A stretch of DNA of 52,393 bases, from positions 1 through 52,393 of the forward strand of contig NZ_AQHR01000051.1 in the NCBI RefSeq assembly GCF_000390185.1. Reading direction: 5' to 3'. Source of the stretch: Lunatimonas lonarensis. GTDB lineage: Bacteria > Bacteroidota > Bacteroidia > Cytophagales > Cyclobacteriaceae. Both the position numbers and the translations under genes were made by a program. The notes under the pieces are model-generated. The model searched no databases. It had not been told where the DNA came from and saw only the letters and a program-made list of their open reading frames with translations. This document shows, in pieces, positions 43,451-52,351 of this stretch (positions within the stretch are counted from its first letter, which is position 1; each line of letters begins with the position of its first letter).

Positions 43451-44839
43451 ATGAAACTGTTTCCAAAAGAGGTATATCAAGAGCGAAGAAAACGGCTAAA
43501 GCAGCTGATGGGCAAAGGTGTGTTGGTCTTTATGGGCAATGAGGAAAGCTCCATCAATTATAAAGACAACTGGTATCCCTTTCGCCAAGATAGTTCGTTT
43601 CTCTACTTTTTCGGCCTGGATCTTCCCGGCTTGGTGGCCATCATCGATGTGGACCAAAACCTGGAGGTAATCTTTGGAGACGATGTCAGTACAGAGGATA
43701 CGGTTTGGTTCGGTTCGGTGCCGGCGCTAAGTACGCTTGCCGAATCCGTGGGCGTATCCTCTGTCCGACCGGCTGCGGCCATGGATACCTTTTCCAAAAC
43801 GGTGTCTCTGGAGCGTGTACACCTTTTGCCGCCTTATAGACCGGAAAACCTGCTCAAGATCGCCGAGTGGTTCCGTGTGCCGGTTCCACAGGTTCCCAGG
43901 TTGGTTTCGGAGAGTTTTATCCGGTCTATAGTATCGCTCCGATCCATCAAATCGGAGGCAGAGCTGGTCGAGTTGAACCACGCGGTCAGCCTCTCCGTGG
44001 AGTTGCACAAAACCGTTATGCGTGGTGCCAGGGAGGGCATGTACGAATACGAATTATTGGGCAAGGTGATGGGGGGCGCGGCTGCTGCCGGTGGATCCCT
44101 GTCCTTTCCGCCGATCATTACCACGCAGGGTCAGATCTTGCACAACCATGTGTATTCCCGCAAGTTGGCGGAAGGAGGCATGTTGCTGGGGGATTTCGGG
44201 GCAGAGGCTCCATCCCACTATGCTGGCGATATCACGCGTACCATTCCGGTGGATCCTACTTTTTCGAGCCAACAGCGGGAGGTATACCAATTGGTACTGG
44301 ACGCTTATCAACTCGCCGTGGGTGCCCTAAAGCCGGGGATGTTTTTTAAAGAGGTGCATTTGATGGCCTGTGCCCGTCTGACAGAAGGTCTTAAGTCCAT
44401 GGGATTGATGAAGGGCGATACCCATGAGGCCGTGGCGCAGGGCGCACATGCCTTATTTTTTCAGTGTGGTTTGGGACATATGATGGGTTTGGATGTCCAC
44501 GATATGGAAGACCTCGGCGAGCAGTATGTGGGCTATACCGATACGTTAAAGAAAAGCACCCAGTTTGGGCTGAAATCCCTCCGGCTGGGCAGGCAACTGG
44601 AAGCGGGCTTCGTGGTCACGGTAGAGCCTGGCCTTTACTTTATTCCCCAGCTTATGGATCAATGGCAGGCAGCGGGTCTGCACACCGATTTTATCAACTA
44701 TGGGGAACTGAAGCATTTCCGGGATTTTGGAGGCATTCGCGTAGAAGATGCCTATCTAATCACTCCCAAGGGATCTGAGGTGTTGGGACCACCATTGGAG
44801 ATTGAGATCGAAGAGGTGGAGGCACTCAGGGCACTGTAA
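43451..44839 (+). CDS. pepP: Aminopeptidase P family protein (M24B)
   Basis: A 462-residue cytoplasmic metallopeptidase. An N-terminal creatinase-like domain (about 1-165; MGNEESSINYKDNWYPFRQDSSFLYFFG, typical of aminopeptidase P) precedes the pita-bread catalytic domain. Its five metal ligands are D248 (GDFG), D260 (AGDITRT), H343 (GLGHMMGLDVHD), E392 (VEPGLYF) and E432 (VEDAYLI). It removes the N-terminal residue before proline, completing breakdown of X-Pro peptides together with DPP IV. It starts 45 bp after the DapA-family gene, in the same operon. Confidence 0.92.
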   Translation: MKLFPKEVYQERRKRLKQLMGKGVLVFMGNEESSINYKDNWYPFRQDSSFLYFFGLDLPGLVAIIDVDQNLEVIFGDDVSTEDTVWFGSVPALSTLAESVGVSSVRPAAAMDTFSKTVSLERVHLLPPYRPENLLKIAEWFRVPVPQVPRLVSESFIRSIVSLRSIKSEAELVELNHAVSLSVELHKTVMRGAREGMYEYELLGKVMGGAAAAGGSLSFPPIITTQGQILHNHVYSRKLAEGGMLLGDFGAEAPSHYAGDITRTIPVDPTFSSQQREVYQLVLDAYQLAVGALKPGMFFKEVHLMACARLTEGLKSMGLMKGDTHEAVAQGAHALFFQCGLGHMMGLDVHDMEDLGEQYVGYTDTLKKSTQFGLKSLRLGRQLEAGFVVTVEPGLYFIPQLMDQWQAAGLHTDFINYGELKHFRDFGGIRVEDAYLITPKGSEVLGPPLEIEIEEVEALRAL

Positions 44840-44931
44840 GGAGGATCCTTTTTTTGGGTTGTTGGGTTTCCATGCCAGTCTAGACCTCTCTTTCCGGTTG
44901 GTTTTTTCTTGCTTTCGCGCTACATTTATCC

Positions 44932-45843
44932 ATGGCATTTGGCGTGGGAGTAATGGGTATAAGGATTGGTATAAAGTTCTTTTTTGGATTACTGCTGTGT
45001 GTTTTGTCCTGTAAGGTTCGGCAGGAGGGCAGTATGCTTTCACAGTATCCCTCGCCCATGGAGGAATTCATTCGGCCTCACACACGTGTGGAAGAAGGGG
45101 GTTTTACAGGGGATCGGAGCGTGCTGCCGGGGATTTTTCACCGGGATCCCGTGTTGTTTATGCCTGCTACGGAGAGTATGGATTCCGTCAACCTGCTGAT
45201 CCATTTTCATGGAAGCGAAGCGGTAGTCGGCTATGCCATTCAGCAGCACAGCGGCTGGGTGGGCGTATCGGTTAACCTTGGAAGCGGATCCCGCGCTTAT
45301 GGGACTCCTTTCGAGGGCAGCGGAGCCTTTGAAGCGTTGCTGGCTGCGATTGCCGAAAGCGTAGGAGTGCCGATACGCCTGGTGTACCTGTCCGGATTTA
45401 GTGCAGGGTACGGGGCGGTGAGGGCTATTTTGAGGAGCGAACATTACCCGAGTATTGATGGGGTGCTGTTGTTGGATGGCCTGCATGCAGGCTATGTGCC
45501 CGATCGAACACCACTTTCAGATGGAGGTACTATAGACGAGCGGGACTTGGATGCGTTTCAGCGATTGGCGACAGACGCCATTTTGGGCAAAAAGCACTTT
45601 GCTATAACCCACAGTAGTGTGTTTCCCGGCACCTTTGCCAGTACCACAGAGTGTGCCGACCTTCTTCTCCGGGCAAACGGGATTGCCAGGGAGCCGGTAT
45701 TGAGAGAAGGGCCTTTGGGAATGCAGCAGGTAGGGCAGTCCCAATCGGGAAACTTTCAGGTACTGGCATTTGCTGGCAACACCGCTCCCGACCACATCGA
45801 TCATCTGCATGCACTTTTCTATTTTATGGAGCTGTTGGAGTAG
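44932..45843 (+). CDS. Alpha/beta-hydrolase lipoprotein
   Basis: A 303-residue lipoprotein (lipobox VLSC, Cys27) with alpha/beta-hydrolase features: HFHG oxyanion region (91-94), nucleophile S157 in GFSAGYGA, and a histidine in DHIDHLHAL near the end. The acid is probably in LLLDGLHAG or nearby. Members of this type have no known substrate. It follows aminopeptidase P by 92 bp; whether it belongs to that transcript is unclear. It is the last intact gene before a decayed region. Confidence 0.65.
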   Translation: MAFGVGVMGIRIGIKFFFGLLLCVLSCKVRQEGSMLSQYPSPMEEFIRPHTRVEEGGFTGDRSVLPGIFHRDPVLFMPATESMDSVNLLIHFHGSEAVVGYAIQQHSGWVGVSVNLGSGSRAYGTPFEGSGAFEALLAAIAESVGVPIRLVYLSGFSAGYGAVRAILRSEHYPSIDGVLLLDGLHAGYVPDRTPLSDGGTIDERDLDAFQRLATDAILGKKHFAITHSSVFPGTFASTTECADLLLRANGIAREPVLREGPLGMQQVGQSQSGNFQVLAFAGNTAPDHIDHLHALFYFMELLE

Positions 45844-45930
45844 GGAAGGCCCTTGGTTTACGTAGGCACTAGTTATTTGCATTCGGGTAACGAGGGTAGA
45901 AAGCCTATAAAAATTCACCCTCGTACGGTA

Positions 45931-45961
45931 TTATTCCTCTACGGTTTTATTCCTCTACGGT
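45931..45961. repeat. 15-bp direct tandem repeat
   Basis: TTATTCCTCTACGGT occurs at 45931-45945 and again at 45947-45961. It marks the start of the decayed stretch after the hydrolase gene and has no evident function. Confidence 0.7.
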
Positions 45962-45981
45962 GTCATTCAAGATGTTGATTT

Positions 45982-46189
45982 TTAACCTTGAAAACTTCCC
46001 CTAAAATACCCAGAACTACCGGTCAACTTTACCTCATCATGGGGTTGTATAAGCAGGTGGTTCCACGGCTTGCCTCCATTGGGAACGGTGAATTCTGAGG
46101 CGTATTTACAATAATGCAAAGCGGACTTTTTCGATAAGATGTTCCCCATAGCTATACCCGGGATTTTCGATCAGGACACGTGGTTCCAG
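45982..46189 (-). pseudogene. Frameshifted C-terminal remnant of a restriction/helicase protein
   Basis: Two abutting minus-strand frames read as one former protein end. LIENPGYSYGEHLIEKVRFAL (46172-46120) continues after a frame change near 46119 as HYCKYASEFTVPNGGKPW and LLIQPHDEVKLTGSSGYF, stopping at 45984-45982. The pattern 'GEHL...ALxYCKYASEFT...GGKPWxxLLIPHDEV' is typical of the C-terminus of type III-like restriction subunits or DEAD/DEAH helicase family proteins. Nothing of the motor domains remains here. I am fairly sure it is a decayed gene end and less sure of the exact family. Confidence 0.6.
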
Positions 46190-46932
46190 CTAGGTTTCTT
46201 TCCTCTTGCCTATCCAGATTAGTTTGTGTTTTTAGGTGTCGAAGGCTTGTTTCCTCATAGAAATGAAACCAAGGATTGGTTAAAGGGAAAAACTCCGGTA
46301 ACTAAAGTAAGGCAATTTAGGCGTCTGTTCCGAGCATGACGAAAAGATCATTAGATATGAATAAAATGCCAACGTGATACCTACTAACCAAGAGGACTGG
46401 ATAAATCCAGTTTTGGCCGCGGTTATTTATCCACTACAGGTCCTTTTTGAAGCTCAAATCGTTTCTGAAGTTCTCCTTCCTTTATTCCCAAAACGAGGCA
46501 GGGATATCCAACGCTTCTTCCAAGCGAATGACCATTTTTCAGTGATTGCTATTTTTCCTTCCAAATGCAAATCGAAAGCCTCTAAGGATAGTTCTAACCC
46601 TTCAGCAAGCTTTTTTAATAAGGTTCCAAATGCTCTATGGATTCCATAATGGTATCCCATGGGGACGAAAGCAAATAAGACGCAGCGTTGGTTTCCATTT
46701 TCTGATTTTCTACCTGAACCCCAATCCTAAATGTATTAACTTATTCTCTATCGAATGAGTAGCAGTTTCTCTAATTTTTCCGCTTGGGCTAATTTCTATT
46801 CCAAAGTGATTTTCATATCGTCCGCCCAATGGTCGGGCTTTTCGTACTCTTCCGAAAAATAGGCTGTCTATTCTTCCACAGCGTAGGCTCTCATTTCTTC
46901 GCATAGCTCATCGCTGATCTGTACTAGCCGGC
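46190..46932. other. Decayed stretch between two helicase remnants; no intact gene
   Basis: About 740 bp. Short minus-strand frames at 46710-46904 and 46454-46660 have protein-like composition (for example LKKLAEGLELSLEAFDLHLEGK) but no family I recognise and no clear starts. They may be further pieces of the same lost restriction-type locus. No RNA gene or terminator was seen. Confidence 0.4.
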
Positions 46933-47424
46933 CTAGAGGTTCTTGATTTGGTGAGGCTGGCTCCGGTACGGTGGCTTACAAGGAAAAAAGTGTGGCCCAG
47001 GCTCTGCCGGGACGGTTTGGCCATCAACCGTTATGGCTGAGGCGATGTGGCAATCAGCCTCCAGAAAGGATTTGGATAATAAAATAAGTGCCTGAAGAAA
47101 AAATTTATCTTGTAATTCTTGTCCCCACTGTTTCCGAAGGTTTGCAGGGGAAATGAATAATATCTTTCGTTTTTGTTCAGCCCATTTTTGTGAGATTACC
47201 AATCCTGCTTCAATGGTTTTTCCTAATCCCACTTCATCGGTCAGAATAGCCTCCTTTGAAAGAGGAGATCTAAAAGCAAAAAGTGCCGCTTCCACCTGAT
47301 GTGGGTTAAAATCCACTTGGGCATCCAGCAGCGTAGAGGCCAGCTTTTCCACCGAATCGGAAGCTACCTGTTTGATAAGTTCAAAGGCAAAATACTTGGC
47401 GTGGTAGGGAGTAAGAACGCTCAT
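46933..47424 (-). pseudogene. N-terminal fragment of a SNF2/DEAD-type helicase
   Basis: The ATG at 47424 begins MSVLTPYHAKYFAFEL and runs through DFNPHQVEAALFAFRSPLSK to a Walker A motif, DEVGLGKTIEAG (63-74), and KILFISPANLRKQW. This is the start of a SNF2-like helicase family usually near 900-1000 residues and often beside DNA methylase genes in defence islands. Homology stops near residue 112; the remaining ~50 codons are unrelated, and the DEAH box and C-terminal motor are missing. It is a truncated, non-functional remnant. An upstream TTG (47433) would add only three residues. Confidence 0.82.
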
Positions 47425-47605
47425 TTGAAGCAATATGCAAAAATAAAGGCAAATCTCTCAAGATTTAGTTTAGGCAAATTGAGATAAGTTGCTGTCAGGT
47501 TGCCGGTAAAAATGGTACAAACTGGGGAATAGACCGAGCCAAAAGTATAGGTTTTACATTCGGCGGTTCAGTTTGGCCATGACTTTCCGTTTAGCTTTTT
47601 ACAAC

Positions 47606-47850
47606 TCACTCAAAAGCAATGGGACTTCTTCCATAAACCTGACAAGCCCATTCTCCGTCCATCAACGCCCGCACTTCCCGAATGACCGCGTCGGATAGTC
47701 CGCGGCACTGATTGAGATCCAATCCCCAGAGGGCAAGGTTTGTCACCTCTTTTCAAACTTTGTCGCAAGCTCGCGGCTGTATGGATTTTTCTGTGCCACT
47801 GCGAAGTTGGTGTTGAATACGTTGGCTAATCCGAGACAGGAAGATAACAT
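47606..47850 (-). pseudogene. Frameshifted coding remnant, family uncertain
   Basis: An ATG at 47850 opens LSSCLGLANVFNTNFAVAQK and following residues to a stop at 47745-47743. The other frame then carries on as EVTNLALWGLDLNQCRGLSD and further to a stop at 47608-47606. Joined, they read like the end of one protein broken by a frameshift near 47749. The second half loosely recalls the C-terminus of tagaturonate reductases, but I cannot assign it. The flanking 47425-47605 and 47851-48006 hold no gene; the latter must contain the promoter of the UDP-xylose synthase gene. Confidence 0.35.
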
Positions 47851-48006
47851 AGAGGTGTATTGGGTGTGTTTTCTTGTTTACGTAAATTTAGGGAGTAAAA
47901 ATTAGGGTAAGTTTTTATTTTATCCATATTTTTATGTTTTGGAACTTTGGAAATTCAGGGGTTAATTTTAAAGATTGGTTAGTAAACATTTTAAGGGTTC
48001 ATCGTT

Positions 48007-48954
48007 ATGAAGAGAATTTTAGTTACCGGTGGTGCCGGTTTTTTAGGAAGCCATCTGTGTGATGTGCTTTTGAATGAAGGGAACGAAGTGCTTTGTTTGG
48101 ACAATCTTTTTACGGGACGGCGAAAGAACATCCATCATTTACTTGAAAACAAAAATTTTGAGTTTTTGAGGCATGATGTCACCATGCCTCTGTACGTGGA
48201 AGTGGATGAGATCTATAACCTGGCTTGTCCGGCAAGTCCGATCCACTACCAATTTGATCCGGTACAGACTACCAAGACCAGCGTGATCGGGGCGATCAAC
48301 ATGTTGGGGCTGGCGAAGCGGTTGAAGGTAAAGATTCTACAGGCTTCTACCAGTGAGGTATACGGAGATCCGGAGATCCACCCCCAACCGGAGAGTTACA
48401 AGGGTAGCGTGAGTGTGACCGGCCCAAGGGCATGTTACGATGAGGGGAAGCGCTGCGCAGAAACCCTGTTTTTTGACTATCATAGGCAGAATAAGTTGAA
48501 GATTAAGGTGATGCGGATATTCAATACTTATGGTCCGCGCATGAATCCGTACGATGGGAGGGTGGTAAGCAACTTCATCGTTCAGGCATTGAAGGGCGAG
48601 GACATAACGATCTTTGGAGACGGTACGCAAACAAGGAGTTTCTGCTACGTAGACGATCTTATATCCGGCATGTATAAGCTTATGAACAGCAGGGACGGAT
48701 TCACCGGTCCCGTAAACATTGGCAATCCGGTTGAGTTCACCATGCTGGAACTTGCTGAAAATGTGCTCGATCTCACTGGTTCAAAGAGTAAGTTGAAGTT
48801 TTTGCCGCTTCCTCAAGATGATCCTATGCAACGAAAGCCGGTGATAGATCTGGCCAAAAAGGAACTCGATTGGGAACCTAAAGTGCAGTTACGCGAAGGC
48901 TTGGAAAAAACAATCGGTTATTTTGACAAAGAGTTGGCGAGCCTGGTTGAATAG
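48007..48954 (+). CDS. uxs: UDP-glucuronate decarboxylase (UDP-xylose synthase)
   Basis: A 315-residue short-chain dehydrogenase-type sugar nucleotide enzyme that converts UDP-glucuronate to UDP-xylose in the cytoplasm. The NAD-binding loop [10 protein letters not shown] is at 8-17, [15 protein letters not shown] at 115-129, and the catalytic Y144-xxx-K148 in CYDEGKR. The sequence [23 protein letters not shown] is characteristic of UXS as opposed to 4-epimerases. It supplies xylose (or precursors) for surface polysaccharide, matching the sugar transferase and glycosyltransferase genes that follow. A terminator lies 22 bp after its stop. Confidence 0.93.
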   Translation: MKRILVTGGAGFLGSHLCDVLLNEGNEVLCLDNLFTGRRKNIHHLLENKNFEFLRHDVTMPLYVEVDEIYNLACPASPIHYQFDPVQTTKTSVIGAINMLGLAKRLKVKILQASTSEVYGDPEIHPQPESYKGSVSVTGPRACYDEGKRCAETLFFDYHRQNKLKIKVMRIFNTYGPRMNPYDGRVVSNFIVQALKGEDITIFGDGTQTRSFCYVDDLISGMYKLMNSRDGFTGPVNIGNPVEFTMLELAENVLDLTGSKSKLKFLPLPQDDPMQRKPVIDLAKKELDWEPKVQLREGLEKTIGYFDKELASLVE

Positions 48955-48975
48955 AACGTTCAACAACAGGTTTTT

Positions 48976-49011
48976 GACGCCAGGCGTGCAAAAAAATGCT
49001 TGGCGTTTTTT
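48976..49011 (+). terminator. Rho-independent terminator after the UDP-xylose synthase gene
   Basis: Stem ACGCCAGGC (48977-48985) and GCTTGGCGT (48998-49006), 9 bp with one G-T pair, followed by TTTTTT. The rest of 48955-49337 is AT-rich leader sequence without a gene. Confidence 0.75.
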
Positions 49012-49256
49012 AATTTTTTGAATCCAATTAAATGAATTTTGTGATTAAAAAAATGTAATTTGTAATTTTTTATTCTGTATTTGGTTGGTTTTTCGGTTTT
49101 TTTTTCGGTTTTTTGCCTTTTATATTGGGATAATGTGTACAGAATATTAGCTAGAATCGTATCTTTAGTCTTGGAAGCAGGTAGGATACCTCTACTATCA
49201 GTAATCACCGTTTTGTAAGTGTCTATTTTCTAGAAAGGGGAGAATTTTACTCAGGG

Positions 49257-49270
49257 GGGCAATGTTGCCC
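49257..49270. promoter_or_regulatory. Palindrome in the leader of the receiver gene
   Basis: GGGCAATGTTGCCC, 6-bp arms around TG, lies 67 bp upstream of the receiver protein ATG. It could be an operator for the receiver/sugar-transferase pair or part of a leader hairpin. Confidence 0.28.
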
Positions 49271-49337
49271 ATAGATTAGCCACTCGCTTCCTTGGAAGAT
49301 GCAGAGGAATAGGAGTTGAAGACGAAAAAGAAATGAA

Positions 49338-49733
49338 ATGAAAGAGCAATTGAATATTCTGGCAATAGATGACGAGCCTTCTGTATTGTTGATTATACAG
49401 CATTATTTTAAAGAGAAGTTTCAAGTCAAAGTTTTTAATAAACCTGCCGATGCCATTACCTGGATGCAGGATGGGAATGTCCCTGATCTCATTATTTGTG
49501 ACCTCAACATGCCTGAGATCAGCGGTGAGGAGTTTGTGGTGTTTTTACGTTCATCTGGTTTCTTTTCATCGATTCCTGTGATTATGCTTTCGGCTACTGA
49601 ATCCTCGGAAAAGAAGATTGCCATTTTGAATGCGGGGGCGGATGACTTTATGGTTAAACCGTTTAATCCCAAGGAACTGGAGGCCAGGATTAATTCAATT
49701 TTAAGACGACTCGGAAAACTGGAGTATTTATAA
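49338..49733 (+). CDS. Stand-alone response regulator receiver protein (CheY-like)
   Basis: A 131-residue receiver domain with no output domain. The acidic pair D11/D12 (AIDDEP), phospho-acceptor D55 (IICDLNMPE), the S85/T87 region (MLSAT) and K107 (VKPFNP) are all in place, so it should be phosphorylated by a histidine kinase. No kinase gene is in the window. It ends 10 bp before the sugar transferase gene, which itself begins with a degenerate receiver domain; the two are very likely co-expressed and may interact. Confidence 0.9.
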   Translation: MKEQLNILAIDDEPSVLLIIQHYFKEKFQVKVFNKPADAITWMQDGNVPDLIICDLNMPEISGEEFVVFLRSSGFFSSIPVIMLSATESSEKKIAILNAGADDFMVKPFNPKELEARINSILRRLGKLEYL

Positions 49734-49743
49734 ACCGATTTTT

Positions 49744-50937
49744 ATGAATGAAGTAAAGCCTTTGGTTGCGTTGATCTCCTCGGAATCAGCTGCGGCAACT
49801 GAAATCATATCAGCCTTGGAGGTAGATTACGAAGTCGAGCATTTTGCCAATGGTATTTTTTTCTACAATGCCTTGACGAAAGACAAGAAGACATTTCACT
49901 ATGTTTTGAGTGTTTCTGCGTTACGAGATGTTCATGGTTTGGCTTTGCGGAAGACCATGATGGACTTGGGATATGGCAATATCCCCTTTTTTTTGGTAGT
50001 AGATGAAGTAAAACCTGACCATATTCGGGATGCAATGAAAGGCGGTGTGACCGACTTATTCGTCCTGCCCGTCAATAAAAACAGGTTAAGAAATCGTTTG
50101 GATTTTCAAACCAAGTATCCTATTCTGAACAATCAGAAGCGGGAGATAAGCACGGATCCCCGTCTGAAGGAATATAAAATCCCATTTATCAAGCGGTTGG
50201 TAGACATCTTGGCATCTGGGTTTGCATTATTGTTGCTGTCCCCTGTTTTTCTTATCATCGGGATCTTGATTAAGCTGGAATCGAAAGGGCCGGTATTTTA
50301 CTATTCGTACAGGGTGGGTACTGGGTACAATATTTTCAAGTTTTATAAGCTGCGGTCCATGCAGACCGACGCAGACGCTAAGCTGAAGAACCTGAAGCAC
50401 CTCAATCAGTATACAAGTGTCCAAAGCACCACAGCTGCTCCCGAGGCAGAGGTAAAGGAGATCTGCGAGTTTTGCGAACAGGCAGGTGGGGGTTGTATGC
50501 AACCCTTGTATGATGACAAAAAGATAGTTTGTGAGCGCCTTTACATGGCCAAAAAACAAACCAATAAAGAGGCGGCGTTCATAAAAATCAAGGATGACCC
50601 CCGTATTACCAAAATAGGAAAGTTCATTCGAAATACCAGTATCGACGAGCTACCTCAGCTATGGAACGTATTTAAAGGGGATATGTCGCTTGTTGGAAAT
50701 CGGCCATTGCCTCTCTACGAAGCGGAAAAAATCACCACCGATAGGTATGCCCTCAGGTTTTTGGGGCCGGCGGGAATTACCGGACTGTGGCAAGTGGAAA
50801 AGAGGGGAAGGGGTGAAATGTCGGAGGAAGAACGCTTGAGCTTAGACAATGACTATGTCAAAAATTTCAGTGTTTGGTTTGACATAAAAATCATTCTTCG
50901 CACTATCCCTGCACTCTTTCAAACCGAAAACGTTTAG
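49744..50937 (+). CDS. Polyprenyl-phosphate sugar transferase with N-terminal pseudo-receiver domain
   Basis: A 397-residue initiating glycosyltransferase for exopolysaccharide or capsule. Residues 1-120 have a receiver-like layout, but the key residues are lost: the acidic pair is SS (12-13), the acceptor region reads VLSVSALRD, and the lysine site reads VLPVNK. One membrane helix (about 155-177, FALLLLSPVFLIIGILI) precedes the bacterial sugar transferase domain (KFYKLRSM near 199-206, DDPRITKIGKFIR, DELPQLWNVFKGDMSLVG). An inserted loop carries four cysteines (241, 244, 251, 263; CxxCx6Cx11C) that could bind metal. It moves a sugar phosphate to undecaprenyl phosphate at the inner membrane, probably under receiver control. 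Confidence 0.88.
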   Translation: MNEVKPLVALISSESAAATEIISALEVDYEVEHFANGIFFYNALTKDKKTFHYVLSVSALRDVHGLALRKTMMDLGYGNIPFFLVVDEVKPDHIRDAMKGGVTDLFVLPVNKNRLRNRLDFQTKYPILNNQKREISTDPRLKEYKIPFIKRLVDILASGFALLLLSPVFLIIGILIKLESKGPVFYYSYRVGTGYNIFKFYKLRSMQTDADAKLKNLKHLNQYTSVQSTTAAPEAEVKEICEFCEQAGGGCMQPLYDDKKIVCERLYMAKKQTNKEAAFIKIKDDPRITKIGKFIRNTSIDELPQLWNVFKGDMSLVGNRPLPLYEAEKITTDRYALRFLGPAGITGLWQVEKRGRGEMSEEERLSLDNDYVKNFSVWFDIKIILRTIPALFQTENV

Positions 50938-50942
50938 GGTGA

Positions 50943-52166
50943 TCACTGTTTTTTCAAGGTCTCGGCCATTTTCCATACCTGTGCCACCCGGTTTTCCCAG
51001 GTATTTTCCGAGGCCACTTGGTGGCGCTTGCCTCGTTTTTCGATCGAATCTCCCTCCAGTTCCTCTGAAATGGCCCGAACAAATTCGTCGTGGTCCTTTT
51101 CAAGACGGATTACATCTGCAAAAGCCATAATGTCTTCGGAAAATGGGGTGGCAACAACTGGTTTTCCCGAGGCGAGGTATTCGTTTATTTTGAGGGGATA
51201 GATGCTTTTGGTGACCTCATTGAGGAGAAAGGGAAGGATCAGTACATCAAAATGGGCAAGGTATTCCGGTAGTTTTTCGATGGGCTTTGGTCCAAGGAAA
51301 TAAAGGTTGGGGATCGCGTCCAGGTCGATTTGCGTGCTGGCCCAGTGGTTTCTGGGACCCACCATTACAACGGATTTGTCCGGGTGCTGTTGGCAAATAT
51401 GGTTCAAAAGGTCATAATCCGAACGATGGCAAATGTTGCCCGTATACCCGATTATTGGTTTAGGAATGCCTTGAAGATCGGAAGGAACAGGGATTTCCTC
51501 CAAGTAGGACTGCTTGAAAGTATCGAAGTCGGCTGCATTGGGCAGGTAGTTTACTGCTTTGCCAGACAGCTCCGCCAAATCAGATTGCAACTGCCTGGAG
51601 GTTACGATGGTAAAATCGGCGTTTCGAATCGCTTCCACCTCTGCTTGGGCACCATGTTTTCTCAGATAGGGTTCGAGGGCACGAATATTATCTCTGGACT
51701 GATAGATAAATAGCCGGGGTGAAAACCCGTTAGGCAGCTTGGTGAGGTAAAGTGGATTGAAGGAATTGAAAAAGATAAATTCTTCTATATCAAGTGATTT
51801 AAGTGCTTTTTTAATGCTTGCGACCAATATGCGGTCATTTATTCTGGAAAAAAATCGATAGATCGCACCGGGAGGGAGCCAATTGATCGGTAGCATGAGT
51901 CGGGGAGTCAGCCCATAAAGGTTGCTACTGTACCTTGTCAATGGGAGCAGTGCGTTTTTTCCAAAGAGTAAAGCCTCCTTTCTTCGCTGTACCGACGCCT
52001 TACTACGTTCCCTGAAAAAATCCAACAGGGTGTAAGGGTAATCTACATAGATCACGACCTGATCTTTTGCGAAGGTTTTTGCCAAGGACCAGGCTGCGGA
52101 AGAAAAGTCACCGTCCCATCGGGACATACTGATCATGACAATCGGAAGCTGTTTGAGAACTAGCAT
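50943..52166 (-). CDS. Glycosyltransferase family 1/4-like protein
   Basis: A 407-residue GT-B type glycosyltransferase. The C-terminal Rossmann half shows GIPKPIIGYTGNICHRSDYDLL, VVMVGPRNHW, LYFLGPKPIEKLPEYLAHFDVLILPF and the nucleotide-sugar motif IYPLKINEYLASGKPVVATP (E-x7-E replaced by KINEYLASG). It is cytoplasmic or membrane-associated and probably adds a sugar in surface polysaccharide assembly. It converges on the sugar transferase with only 5 bp between stops. Start at ATG 52166; a second ATG at residue 11 (MISMSRWDGDF) is the more usual N-terminus in this family and is possible. Donor and acceptor are unknown. Confidence 0.85.
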   Translation of the reverse strand: MLVLKQLPIVMISMSRWDGDFSSAAWSLAKTFAKDQVVIYVDYPYTLLDFFRERSKASVQRRKEALLFGKNALLPLTRYSSNLYGLTPRLMLPINWLPPGAIYRFFSRINDRILVASIKKALKSLDIEEFIFFNSFNPLYLTKLPNGFSPRLFIYQSRDNIRALEPYLRKHGAQAEVEAIRNADFTIVTSRQLQSDLAELSGKAVNYLPNAADFDTFKQSYLEEIPVPSDLQGIPKPIIGYTGNICHRSDYDLLNHICQQHPDKSVVMVGPRNHWASTQIDLDAIPNLYFLGPKPIEKLPEYLAHFDVLILPFLLNEVTKSIYPLKINEYLASGKPVVATPFSEDIMAFADVIRLEKDHDEFVRAISEELEGDSIEKRGKRHQVASENTWENRVAQVWKMAETLKKQ

Positions 52167-52318
52167 GTAGGGTAAAAATTTTATCCATAAATTGGTCTGA
52201 ATGCCAACGTATGGGTAAATCTACTAAATAATACCTAGACTATTTGTGTTTTGAGGGTCATGGTTTTTTCGTTTTCAGCAGTTGTTTATATCTGTGTGTT
52301 TTAACTTGCTAGGCATAA

Positions 52319-52347
52319 AAAAAGCTGCCCATTGAAGGCAGCTTTTT
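52319..52347. terminator. Bidirectional terminator hairpin, intron insertion neighbour
   Basis: A perfect 11-bp stem, AAAAAGCTGCC (52319-52329) and GGCAGCTTTTT (52337-52347), with a 7-base loop, A7 before and T5 after. It presumably ended a minus-strand gene arriving from the right. The intron-like sequence starts 5 bases later. The gap 52167-52318 is otherwise empty apart from the glycosyltransferase promoter region. Confidence 0.85.
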
Positions 52348-52351
52348 GATG

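Noticed and set aside
47496-47507. GGTTGCCGGTAA, also found in the attC-like element at 1355-1366
   Set aside because: There is no palindrome or cassette gene around the second copy; a 12-base match may be chance.
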